Shown: piece after piece, positions 52,462-61,010 of the stretch
Layout of the letters: each line of letters begins with the position of its first letter
Position numbering within the stretch: the first letter of the stretch is position 1
The notes under the pieces: model-generated
The model's input: only the letters and a program-made list of their open reading frames with translations
Told to the model about the DNA's origin: nothing
Databases searched by the model: none
Source of the DNA: an uncultured Bacteroides sp.
Lineage (GTDB): Bacteria > Bacteroidota > Bacteroidia > Bacteroidales > Bacteroidaceae
Reading direction: 5' to 3'
Length of the DNA: 64,000 nt
NCBI GenBank assembly: GCA_959606905.1
Contig: CAUHML010000012.1
Location: 1 to 64,000 of the forward strand
Position numbers and translations under genes: made by a program

Positions 52462-54006
52462 ATGAAAAAGATAATATATTTCTTGTTCGTGTGTGTCGGG
52501 GCCTTTTATGCCTGCAAAGACGAGGAACAAGTACTGTTGAATGCAGATTTTATTTCAGACAAGCAAACCATATCCGCAGGGGAGAAGGTATATTTTATGG
52601 ATAAGTCTGCTGGAGAACCTGTACGTTGGGATTGGGCTTTTGAAGGTGGAGAACCTAGTGTGTCTAATCTGTTCAGCCCGGAAATCGTGTATAATTATCC
52701 GGGAACTTATACCGTAAAATTAAGAGTAGGGCGGGGGACGGAAAATGCGGAGACTGAGATGTTGAAATATATCACAGTTGTATATCCGGATGAAATCACC
52801 GTAGCTTTTAAAGCCAATAAAACTCAGGCATTGAGTGATGAATCTATTAGTTTCACAGATATGTCCGTAGGATTCCCGTCTACTTGGTTGTGGGAATTTA
52901 TTCCTGCAGAAGGCCGTACCGTCACCTCAACGGAACAGAATCCGAGTTTAGTATTTGAGCCGGGAGTTTACTCTGTTAAATTAACAGTTACTAATCCTAA
53001 GACAACGGCTACGCTTACGCAAGAGAATTATTTGAATATTATTGATAAGAATTCAGTTGCTGCAGATATTACGGCAGACCGGCGTATGGTTATAGAAGGG
53101 GGAGTCATATCATTCAAGGATACTAGCTTGGGACGTCCTACCCGTTGGAACTGGACGTTTGAAGGAGGAACACCTTCTACTTCCAATGAGCAGAACCCGA
53201 CTGTTACTTATTCAACTGCCGGTAAGTATAAAGTTACTTTAGTCGCTTCTAATGATATGAATACTTCCACAGCTGAACAGGAAGGATATATCACAGTATT
53301 GCCGGGTAAAGATATTGTTCTTTTCTATCCGTTCGAGGGTGACAGTAAAGATATGGGTCCCAATGCTATTCATCCGGAAATTCTTAAATTGGGAGATAAT
53401 ATGGATGTCAACTTTAATGCACCTGCCCGTAAGGAAGGATTTACTTGTGCTGAGTTCAGAAGTAAGGATAATCAGAATTATGCATTCTTGTCGTTGCCGG
53501 ATAATGATGCATTAGATTTCCAGGCAACTCCGGTGACTACTTCTTTCTGGGTGAAAACTTCGAATAAAACAGCTGCTAATCTGGGGGTATTCCAGCATGG
53601 AGCCGGTCCTAATGCAAGTACAGACGGAAAGAATAAGCAGACTTGGTTTAGATTCCAAAAATCCAGTCCGTTTATAAGATATGTCATTGAGTACTCTGGG
53701 CTTTCCGGAAACTGGACTGATTATAAGACAAAAGCCATGACAGACGGAGAGTGGCATCATTATGTATGTGTTCATACCAATGGAAGCACCTATTTATATA
53801 TTGACGGAGTAAAAGCAGCGGAAGCACTCAATAAAGGTTTGAAACCAATTGATCGGAAGCCTTATTTCATCGGTGCCATGTACAGAGGGGCAGAAGGCTC
53901 CCGTTCTTATGAGAACTTTATGGATGGTTATATAGATGATTATCTGGTGTATAATCGTGCATTCACGGCAGCAGAAGCGAAAGCGCTTTATGATAGCATG
54001 AAATAA
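52462..54006 (+). CDS. PKD-repeat and LamG-type surface lipoprotein, probable glycan-binding protein
   Basis: The 514-residue protein has a lipoprotein signal (GAFYAC), three PKD-type domains (about 30-110, 115-195, 200-285; each with W-x-FEGG or W-x-F and a closing YPGTYTVKL-like strand), and a C-terminal LamG/concanavalin-like domain (about 290-514: FYPFEGDSKDMGPNA, VTTSFWVKTSN, GEWHHYVCVHTNGSTYLYIDG, GYIDDYLVYNRAFTAAEAKALYD). No catalytic motif is seen, so it is likely a surface glycan-binding protein of the locus. A terminator follows 28 bp later. Confidence 0.85.
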   Translation: MKKIIYFLFVCVGAFYACKDEEQVLLNADFISDKQTISAGEKVYFMDKSAGEPVRWDWAFEGGEPSVSNLFSPEIVYNYPGTYTVKLRVGRGTENAETEMLKYITVVYPDEITVAFKANKTQALSDESISFTDMSVGFPSTWLWEFIPAEGRTVTSTEQNPSLVFEPGVYSVKLTVTNPKTTATLTQENYLNIIDKNSVAADITADRRMVIEGGVISFKDTSLGRPTRWNWTFEGGTPSTSNEQNPTVTYSTAGKYKVTLVASNDMNTSTAEQEGYITVLPGKDIVLFYPFEGDSKDMGPNAIHPEILKLGDNMDVNFNAPARKEGFTCAEFRSKDNQNYAFLSLPDNDALDFQATPVTTSFWVKTSNKTAANLGVFQHGAGPNASTDGKNKQTWFRFQKSSPFIRYVIEYSGLSGNWTDYKTKAMTDGEWHHYVCVHTNGSTYLYIDGVKAAEALNKGLKPIDRKPYFIGAMYRGAEGSRSYENFMDGYIDDYLVYNRAFTAAEAKALYDSMK

Positions 54007-54034
54007 GTGATATCATATTCACTGATATAAGTCT

Positions 54035-54079
54035 AAAGGCAACTTGCTCATCGGTATCGGGAGTTAGTTGCCTTTTCTT
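54035..54079 (+). terminator. Terminator closing the sialic acid operon
   Basis: AAGGCAACT (54036-54044) pairs perfectly with AGTTGCCTT (54066-54074), loop 21 nt, followed by TTCTT. Confidence 0.8.
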
Positions 54080-54115
54080 GTACTGTATTTGTCATTAACC
54101 TGAATTTTTTCTTTG

Positions 54116-54123
54116 TATATTTG
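54116..54123 (+). promoter_or_regulatory. Promoter -7 box of the 199-residue membrane protein
   Basis: TATATTTG matches TAnnTTTG. The predicted transcript start near 54129 lies downstream of an in-frame upstream start codon and so decides for the ATG at 54149. Confidence 0.65.
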
Positions 54124-54148
54124 CAAACAGATACATTTTAGTATTATT

Positions 54149-54748
54149 ATGAAAAATATTTTTATTCAAATTCTTCGTGTCCTGATGCTTTTTCTGCTTC
54201 TTATTTCAGGAGTTATTGGCTATATAATTTACGAAGATACATTGTCGGAGTGGTGGATACCTGTCGGAGTGGCATTGATGATAGCTATTGCTACATTTCC
54301 TTTCTACATGAGGTGGGCATGGCTGACAGCCGGAGATAATAAAATAGTTAATTTTTTGTGTCATTTGGTATGTGTGGGAGTTATGAGTTATGCACTGTTT
54401 CTTGTAGGTAACTATTGGTTGGCAGACCCTGCTTCCATGCAGGAAGAAGAAGTTGTAGTGCAGAGGAAGTATCAGGAGACGCATAAGAAAACCCGCCGGG
54501 TAGGTAAGAGGCGTTATGTACCGGACGGTGTACGTAAGGAGTACTATTTGGAAGTAGCTTTTACAAATGGTACTATGAAAACATTGCATGTACCACTCTC
54601 TACTTATAACAAGACACGACAGGGTGCAACAAAGACATTGACTTTGCAGAAAGGATTCTTCGGGTTTCCGGTGATAACAAAAAATGACATTCATATAGAT
54701 AGAGAGTCGGACAACATTATGCACATATCATCAGGTGTTTTAAAATAA
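54149..54748 (+). CDS. Small membrane protein of unknown function
   Basis: The 199-residue protein has three hydrophobic segments (about 10-30, 36-55, 68-92), then a hydrophilic C-terminal half with a basic stretch (HKKTRRVGKRRYVPDGVRK) and a beta-rich end (YYLEVAFTNGTMKTLHVPLS, LQKGFFGFPVITKNDI). I do not recognise a family. It has its own promoter after the sialic acid operon terminator, so it is not part of that operon. An in-frame start 12 codons upstream lies before the predicted transcript start and is rejected. Confidence 0.65.
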   Translation: MKNIFIQILRVLMLFLLLISGVIGYIIYEDTLSEWWIPVGVALMIAIATFPFYMRWAWLTAGDNKIVNFLCHLVCVGVMSYALFLVGNYWLADPASMQEEEVVVQRKYQETHKKTRRVGKRRYVPDGVRKEYYLEVAFTNGTMKTLHVPLSTYNKTRQGATKTLTLQKGFFGFPVITKNDIHIDRESDNIMHISSGVLK

Positions 54749-55625
54749 TAAGGTACTAATATACATATCTACATCGTAAATTATTCCGTTCTCGGAAGGG
54801 GTTCTTTTTAATTATACGTATCTGTAAATTTGTCTGCGGGCACCGTATTGACACTTCCTATCTATGTATATAATATCAGTATTAACTAATAACATATATT
54901 GATATGACAACTAATGATGTATTTTTAGATGTCTGTAAAGGGCTAGTGATGTAAATTGTAACATTTTTATTCTTAATGTGCTAGGCGATTTTAGAGCATA
55001 TATAGCTCCGGAAGTCAGATTAAAAACTAGGGAGTGCCGTTACAATGAAGTTCAGGATGCGCAAGACATTACAAAACAAATCTTGAACCTCGGGCACAAT
55101 TTCGCTCTAGAAATGAATAAATATTCCGAGAAAAGACATAGTACATTCACAAGGAAAATTTCAAGTTTGGTACGGATTATATATGGTTTACAAAAGTTAA
55201 TTTAAACCGCTAATTTGTTGTTTGCATATAGGAAAGTAGTTATATTTGTATAGTTCTTTGAGGACAAGACATTGTTGGAAAATAAAAGAAGTGCCTTGAT
55301 ATTTGGAATCGTCAATTCAATAAAAGGACAAACGAGGTACAGAAGGTAACTCATATCAGGTAGGTTATTCATCTGTGTGTTTGTACAAGCGTTTGACGAT
55401 GCTTTCGAGTTTATACAGGTGATAGTCCACTTTCTTTATTATATAATGTTTTCATAGACTGTCGGGAAGTCAAAAAATTGCGCCATTGTGAAAAAAGTAT
55501 TTCATTTTATCTGTATTAATTATGCTGGCTAGAGCATTTATAAATGTCTAATATTAAAAAATGATAACGCCTAAAAAGGAATCTTAGTTTCCGGAAATGT
55601 ATGTTTTTGATGCGGTTAATCTGGT
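54749..55625. other. A+T-rich interval without a supported gene
   Basis: This 877-bp stretch shows no reading frame with a credible start, codon pattern or family resemblance on either strand. One good promoter-like pair lies at 55218-55248 (TTG, 20 nt, TATATTTG) on the plus strand with no gene and no clear terminator after it. On the minus strand at about 55380-55460 a short frame ends in KLESIVKRLYKHTDE; it is closed by a stop about 30 codons upstream and may be a relic. The interval may be a decayed gene or mobile element remnant. Confidence 0.5.
55218..55248 (+). promoter_or_regulatory. Orphan promoter-like element
   Basis: TTG at 55218-55220 and TATATTTG at 55241-55248, spacing 20 nt. 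It points toward the 3' end of the convergent sigma factor gene and could drive an antisense or small RNA. Confidence 0.5.
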
Positions 55626-56171
55626 TCAAAACAAGTAATAGTACTTTTCTCCTAATTTTTTTCTGATGCTTTTTAGGGCAGCAGTGATATGTGCTTCTAC
55701 TGTTTTGATTGAGATATTCATTTCATCTGCTATTTCTTGATTACTTTTATGCTCCTCCCTGCTTTTTTTAAAAATCGTCTGGCATTTGGTGGGAAGTTGA
55801 CAAACTGCTTCTTTTATTAAATTTTGTAATTCTTTAAATTCCAATTCTTCTTCGCTGTTATAATGTTCGTCTGAATTTTCTTTCAATATATCTATTGATA
55901 CTTTTTGTTTTTTGTCACGTAGATAATTTAGTGCCCTATTCTTTGCCGATTGAAATAGATAAGATTTTAAAGATAAAGAGAAATCAATATTTTCTCTATG
56001 TTCCCAGACATATATAAACAATTCAGCTGTTATTTCTTCAGCTTCAGTTTTGTTTTCGATATAAAGCGATATGAAACGGCATAATGGTGTAAAATAACTT
56101 CTGTATAAATGTTCAAATACTACTTGGTTACCTGATTGGATTAGTCTAATCCATAGAATATCATCTATCAT
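55626..56171 (-). CDS. ECF RNA polymerase sigma factor, Bacteroides expansion type
   Basis: The 181-residue protein has sigma region 2 (about 15-85, FEHLYRSYFTPLCRFISLYI then EITAELFIYVWEHRENID) and region 4 (about 115-175, LPTKCQTIFKKSREEHKSNQEIA, then the helix-turn-helix ISIKTVEAHITAALKSIR). It should be held by the FecR-like protein encoded divergently and released when the STN-type SusC binds its glycan. It has a promoter of its own (56187-56216) just before the start codon. Confidence 0.94.
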   Translation of the reverse strand: MIDDILWIRLIQSGNQVVFEHLYRSYFTPLCRFISLYIENKTEAEEITAELFIYVWEHRENIDFSLSLKSYLFQSAKNRALNYLRDKKQKVSIDILKENSDEHYNSEEELEFKELQNLIKEAVCQLPTKCQTIFKKSREEHKSNQEIADEMNISIKTVEAHITAALKSIRKKLGEKYYYLF

Positions 56172-56186
56172 AAATTATACTTTTTG

Positions 56187-56216
56187 CAAATATATACCAA
56201 AAAAGTAATTCGCAAA
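56187..56216 (-). promoter_or_regulatory. Promoter of the ECF sigma factor gene
   Basis: TATATTTG (56194-56187) has TTTG (56216-56213) 18 nt upstream on the minus strand. The leader would be only about 10 nt. No TAnnTTTG box faces the anti-sigma gene, which fits control of that side by the ECF sigma itself. Confidence 0.65.
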
Positions 56217-56464
56217 TAAAAAAAGAAAAAAAAATCAAAAAGTGGGGATTGTATATTAAGGATTGATGGACTTTATGTGTGAAATAGAACTATAAACAGT
56301 TTATCTCTAAAAACATATTTCTCTTGATTGTTTTTGGGAGTATTAGAAAGGAAATGATTTATTTTTTATAATTTGAAAAAAATAGGTTTTTGATATAGGG
56401 TTGCTCTTGGGTTGTGTGTGTTATTAATAAAGAGACGAAAATTTAATGAAAAAATAGGTGTAGT

Positions 56465-57454
56465 ATGGATAAAATACCTTGGACATTAATTATTGCAAAG
56501 TTAAGTAATACTCTGACAGAAGCTGATAACCGTTTGTTAGAAGAATGGTTACAGAATGATTTGCATAAAGAAATCTATTTATCTGTGGCACATGTCTGGC
56601 ATTCTGTTCAGTCTAAAGTTCGGGATTATGAACCTGATGAAGACTATTATTGGACTTTTATATCTAATCGGATTAATAAAGTAGAAAAGAAAAAGAAAGT
56701 GCGTCATTTCTTAATGAATCGTATGGTGCGGGTAGGCATTGCTGTAAGTTTGCTTTTAATAATAGGATTTTCCTTGCTTGTATATCTAGTACCGATGAAA
56801 AACAATGATATTCAATTGCCTGTATATTCTTCTTTGGAAGGTAAAGCTAAAATTGTTCTCACTGATAGTACAGTGGTGTGGTTGAGAAAGAATAGCACAT
56901 TGGCTTGTTTGTCTGATTTCTCTGGGAAAGAACGTAGGGTAAAATTGAATGGTGCAGCTTTTTTTGAGGTTAAATCAGATAAAAATCATCCTTTTATTGT
57001 GGAGGTACGAGATTTGAATGTGAAAGTGCACGGTACAAAATTTGTGGTATCTGCTTCCCGGTTTCAAGAAGATGTTGTGGTTGGATTGGAGGAAGGTTCG
57101 GTGGAACTGATATCACCTACAGTAAAGAGTCAGTTCATAATTCCCGGTGAAGTTGCTGAATATAATAAAAAAAACGGTCAGCTGAGCGTGAAAAAAGAAG
57201 ATATAGCTATTTATAATTCGTGGATGGCAAATGATATATCTTTTAATAGTAGTACATTAGAATATATCTGTAAAATACTTTCTTTTAGGTTTGGTAAAAA
57301 TATTAAGGTAGATCCTTCTATTGGTACTCGTTATCGTTATATGTTTCATTTGCATGATGAGACTTTAGATGAATTACTTGATATGCTAACTTCTATCAAT
57401 CCAATACAGTATGAATATATGGATTCGAATACTATATTTATTTCTAATCAATGA
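56465..57454 (+). CDS. FecR-family anti-sigma factor
   Basis: The 329-residue protein has a cytoplasmic N-terminal sigma-binding part (about 1-85), one membrane helix (about 92-112, VGIAVSLLLIIGFSLLVYLV), a periplasmic FecR domain (about 125-235, KAKIVLTDSTVVWLRKNSTL, FEVKSDKNHPFIVEV, VKVHGTKFVV), and the C-terminal DUF4974-type domain (ISFNSSTLEYICKILSFRFG) that contacts the STN domain of the transducer. It passes the signal from the SusC protein downstream to the ECF sigma factor encoded divergently. Confidence 0.94.
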   Translation: MDKIPWTLIIAKLSNTLTEADNRLLEEWLQNDLHKEIYLSVAHVWHSVQSKVRDYEPDEDYYWTFISNRINKVEKKKKVRHFLMNRMVRVGIAVSLLLIIGFSLLVYLVPMKNNDIQLPVYSSLEGKAKIVLTDSTVVWLRKNSTLACLSDFSGKERRVKLNGAAFFEVKSDKNHPFIVEVRDLNVKVHGTKFVVSASRFQEDVVVGLEEGSVELISPTVKSQFIIPGEVAEYNKKNGQLSVKKEDIAIYNSWMANDISFNSSTLEYICKILSFRFGKNIKVDPSIGTRYRYMFHLHDETLDELLDMLTSINPIQYEYMDSNTIFISNQ

Positions 57455-57584
57455 TTTAATCTTTTAATTTTTTATTTATGGATACTAGCTGATAGCCATT
57501 GTTATGCTCTTTTTTCTAGAGGATTATGTTCGAATAAATGAATGTTTATGTGCTTTGTTTAATATTTAGTAACTTTTGAAAAAC

Positions 57585-60500
57585 ATGAATTTGAAACAAT
57601 TTTTTTGTGCCTTTTTCTGTACCTTTTGTCTTTTTATTGGTACGGTAGCAGCTCAGTCAGGAGGTGGAATTACTCTTTCTTTAAAAGACGTTTCTTTACA
57701 GGAAGCTATGCAAAGAGTACAAAAAGTAAGTGATTATACTTTTTTTTATGATGTCAATCAGATTGATATCAGTCAAAAAGTGAGTTTCTCAGTTAAAAAA
57801 GCTAATATTCAGACTGCTGTAAGTAAGATGCTGGATAAAACTGCTATTTCATTTGAAATAAAAGGGAAACAAATCATTCTGAAAAGAGGAATCGGAAAAA
57901 CTCCCAAAGGTACGGGGCTTTCACGCAAAATAACAGGTATAGTTGTTGATGATTTGGGAGCCCCTGTTATCGGGGCTACTGTCATTGTGCAGGGAACCGT
58001 TAATGGAGTTTTAACGGACATTGATGGGAAATATGCTATTGAAGCAAAGAAAAATCAGGTGTTGGAATACCGTTTTGTTGGTTACAAAGGAGTGGAAAAA
58101 ACTGTCGGAGATGATGATCGTATTAATGTGACATTGGCCGAAAGCAATGTTAATTTGGATGACGTGGTCGTTATTGGTTATGGTTCACAGAAGAAAGAAA
58201 GCGTTGTTGCTTCTATTAATTCTATAAAACCGGCCGATATTGCTGTTCCTACTCGTAGTTTATCCAATTCGATTGCCGGACGGGTCGCAGGTGTGGTTGC
58301 TATTCAACGCTCGGGAGAACCTGGTAATGATGATGCGTCTTTTTGGATTCGCGGTCAAAGCTCCTATATGGGCGGAACAAATCCTCTTATTTTAGTTGAC
58401 GGCGTGCCCCGTGATATGAATGATATTGATGTGGATGAGATAGAGACATTTACCGTGTTGAAAGATGCTGCTGCTACGGCAGTATACGGTGCGGAAGGTG
58501 CTAATGGGGTAGTGCTTATCACTTCTAAACGTGGTATAGCACAAAAAACCCGAGTGGATATTAACGCTCAGTTTTCCATTATAACTCCCACTAGATTACC
58601 TGAATTGATGGACTCATATAACTTTTTGAATATGTTTACAGAGGCGGAATGGAACGATGTCGGAAATCCGGGAAGGTTTTTGGATTTTGTAGGAACGTAT
58701 GATCGGGATATATTGGAGAAATATCGTACCGGGGCGGATTTGGACTTATACCCTAACTCCGATTGGATGGAATTGTTGTCAGAACATACCACGAATCAAC
58801 GTTATACAATAAATTTCAGAGGAGGTTCGGAAAAAACCAAATTCTTTGCTTCAGGAGCTTACTATAAAGAAGATGGGATTTTTGATTCTAATACTTCCGA
58901 AGGGTATAATGCCAATACAGGGTTACAACGTTTTAATTTGCGTTCCAATGTAGATATGGATATCACAAGCACAACTAAATTGTCCATTGATTTAAGTGGA
59001 CAATATAAAACCCGAAGCCAGTCTGCTAGCAGTTCTGATGCCGTTTTTGGCGCTATAACCGTTTGTCCGGTGTTTATCATTCCTTTCTATTATTCAGATG
59101 GCTCTTTGTCTCAGTTGACAAGGGAAGCGGACCAGAGAACCAATCCTTATAATTTATTGAATCAAAGCGGGTATACGAAAACTTGGTCCGCTTCTGTTCA
59201 GTCTAAAGTACAGTTGGAACAAAAGTTGGATTTTATAACCAAAGGATTATCAGTAAGGGGGGCTGTCAGTTTTGATGCTGATTTTACTTCGTCCATGAAG
59301 CGTACGAAGAAACCGGCTACTTTTTTCTCAAATAAACGTGATGACTTTGGCAATTTGATTATGCAATCAGTAAGTGTAGAAGAAGCTTTATCTGATCCTG
59401 TGAAATCTTCTACTTCTGGTGAAAAGAGAATTTACATTGAAGGAGCGCTGAATTACAAACGTCTGTTTGGAGAAAAACATGACGTAAATGGTATTTTAGT
59501 TTATAGCCAGAAAGAGACGCAATATCAAAATGTGGATGGCTTGAAGCTTTTGCCTTATCGTAAACAGAATCTTGTGGGACGTATCTCTTACGGTTATGAC
59601 AGTCGTTATATGCTGGAAGGAAGTTTTGGTATGACGGGGAGTGAAAATTTTGCAGAAGGGCATCGGTGGGGAATATTTCCTGCAGTAGGTGCTGCTTGGT
59701 ATATCAGTAATGAGAGTTTTATTCGTAACCACAGCGCAGCCAAGTGGCTTTCAAAGTTGAAACTGCGTACTTCTTATGGTATGACTGGTAATGATAATAT
59801 AGGTCCTAGTTCACGATTCCCTTATCGTGAACAATTGAAAACGAATGATTCCGGTTATGCATTTAATATTCCTGTAGGAAGTTCGGGTGGGAATCCTAGT
59901 GGAGGCAATGGTATTGTAGAAAGTACGTTTGCCGCTCCGGTTTTGAGTTGGGAAATAGAAAAAAAATTTAATGTAGGTGTAGACTTGGGATTTTTTGATA
60001 ATCGAATTGATATTACAGCCGATTATTTCTTCAACAGACGTGAAGATATTCTGATTCAGCGAAAGATTGTACCGAAAACATTGGGATTCCGGGTTAATCC
60101 ATGGCAGAATTTTGGTATTGTGGATAATAAGGGCTTGGACGGAAGTCTTACCTTGAATCACCAGTTTGGTGACTTGAAAGTTTCAGCTCGTGGAAATATT
60201 ACATATGTGCGTAATGAAATCGTAGAGTACGATGAAGTCCCTTCTAAATATAATTATCAGAATTATACCGGACAATCTATAGGACAACCTTATTGTTATA
60301 TAGCGGAAGGGCTCTATACGCCGGATGATTTTACTACAACCACTACTTCTACCGAAGGATATCTGTATGAGCTGAAGGCTGATGTGCCTAAACCTGCCGC
60401 TAACGTGGCTCCCGGGGATATCAAATATAAAGATTTGAATGGAGATGGATTGATTAATGAGTATGATATGACTTACGAAAATGGACTGAATTCGACCAAT

Positions 60501-60998
60501 CCGGAATTGGTCTATGGCTTTGGATTGAATCTGGAATATAAAGGCTTTTTTGCGGGCATTTTCTTTCAGGGGGTAGGCAAGACTACTGTCAATCTGATGA
60601 GCAATTCTAACTACTTTATGCCTTTTATCAGAGGTGTAGAAGGTGGGTCGGCTCGTATGGAGGCTTTAAGCCATTGGAGTGCAGACAATCCATATAATCA
60701 GGATGTGTTATATCCTCGTATACATGCGGCCAAGTTTGATCATAACATAGAAAAAAGTACTTGGTGGTATCGTGACGGTAGTTTTTTACGTCTGAAAAAT
60801 GTGGAGTTTGGATATGAATTCAGTAAAGATATGATTAAAAAAATGCGTATGACTAATTTACGCCTGTATGTTCAAGGAACTAATTTGGCTGTATGGGATA
60901 ATATAAAATTGTGGGATCCTGAGTTGGGCAACAGTAATTCAGGGGCAAAATACCCTCTTGGAGCTACTTGGACTGTTGGATTGGAAGTATCATTTTAA
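57585..60998 (+). CDS. SusC/RagA outer-membrane transporter with STN signalling domain
   Basis: The 1137-residue protein has a signal peptide (ending near TVAAQSG), an STN domain (about 28-100: LSLKDVSLQEAMQRVQKVSD, YTFFYDVNQIDISQKVSF), a CarboxypepD_reg-like domain (about 115-190, GIVVDDLGAPVIGATVIVQG), TonB-box-like LDDVVVIGYGSQK, plug and large barrel ending in LEVSF. The STN domain signals to the FecR-like anti-sigma factor. A TTG three codons upstream could also serve as start. It is 130 bp after the anti-sigma gene, with the SusD gene 12 bp further on. Confidence 0.95.
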   Translation: MNLKQFFCAFFCTFCLFIGTVAAQSGGGITLSLKDVSLQEAMQRVQKVSDYTFFYDVNQIDISQKVSFSVKKANIQTAVSKMLDKTAISFEIKGKQIILKRGIGKTPKGTGLSRKITGIVVDDLGAPVIGATVIVQGTVNGVLTDIDGKYAIEAKKNQVLEYRFVGYKGVEKTVGDDDRINVTLAESNVNLDDVVVIGYGSQKKESVVASINSIKPADIAVPTRSLSNSIAGRVAGVVAIQRSGEPGNDDASFWIRGQSSYMGGTNPLILVDGVPRDMNDIDVDEIETFTVLKDAAATAVYGAEGANGVVLITSKRGIAQKTRVDINAQFSIITPTRLPELMDSYNFLNMFTEAEWNDVGNPGRFLDFVGTYDRDILEKYRTGADLDLYPNSDWMELLSEHTTNQRYTINFRGGSEKTKFFASGAYYKEDGIFDSNTSEGYNANTGLQRFNLRSNVDMDITSTTKLSIDLSGQYKTRSQSASSSDAVFGAITVCPVFIIPFYYSDGSLSQLTREADQRTNPYNLLNQSGYTKTWSASVQSKVQLEQKLDFITKGLSVRGAVSFDADFTSSMKRTKKPATFFSNKRDDFGNLIMQSVSVEEALSDPVKSSTSGEKRIYIEGALNYKRLFGEKHDVNGILVYSQKETQYQNVDGLKLLPYRKQNLVGRISYGYDSRYMLEGSFGMTGSENFAEGHRWGIFPAVGAAWYISNESFIRNHSAAKWLSKLKLRTSYGMTGNDNIGPSSRFPYREQLKTNDSGYAFNIPVGSSGGNPSGGNGIVESTFAAPVLSWEIEKKFNVGVDLGFFDNRIDITADYFFNRREDILIQRKIVPKTLGFRVNPWQNFGIVDNKGLDGSLTLNHQFGDLKVSARGNITYVRNEIVEYDEVPSKYNYQNYTGQSIGQPYCYIAEGLYTPDDFTTTTTSTEGYLYELKADVPKPAANVAPGDIKYKDLNGDGLINEYDMTYENGLNSTNPELVYGFGLNLEYKGFFAGIFFQGVGKTTVNLMSNSNYFMPFIRGVEGGSARMEALSHWSADNPYNQDVLYPRIHAAKFDHNIEKSTWWYRDGSFLRLKNVEFGYEFSKDMIKKMRMTNLRLYVQGTNLAVWDNIKLWDPELGNSNSGAKYPLGATWTVGLEVSF

Positions 60999-61010
60999 AA
61001 ACTTAAAGAT

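Noticed and set aside
54978..55205. 75-codon plus-strand frame in the gene-free gap, GTG start
   Set aside because: No ribosome-binding region, no promoter, no recognisable domain, A+T-rich random composition.
55380..55475. Short minus-strand frame ending KLESIVKRLYKHTDE
   Set aside because: Looks protein-like at the end but is closed by a stop after about 30 codons and has no start; could be a relic, not supportable as a gene.
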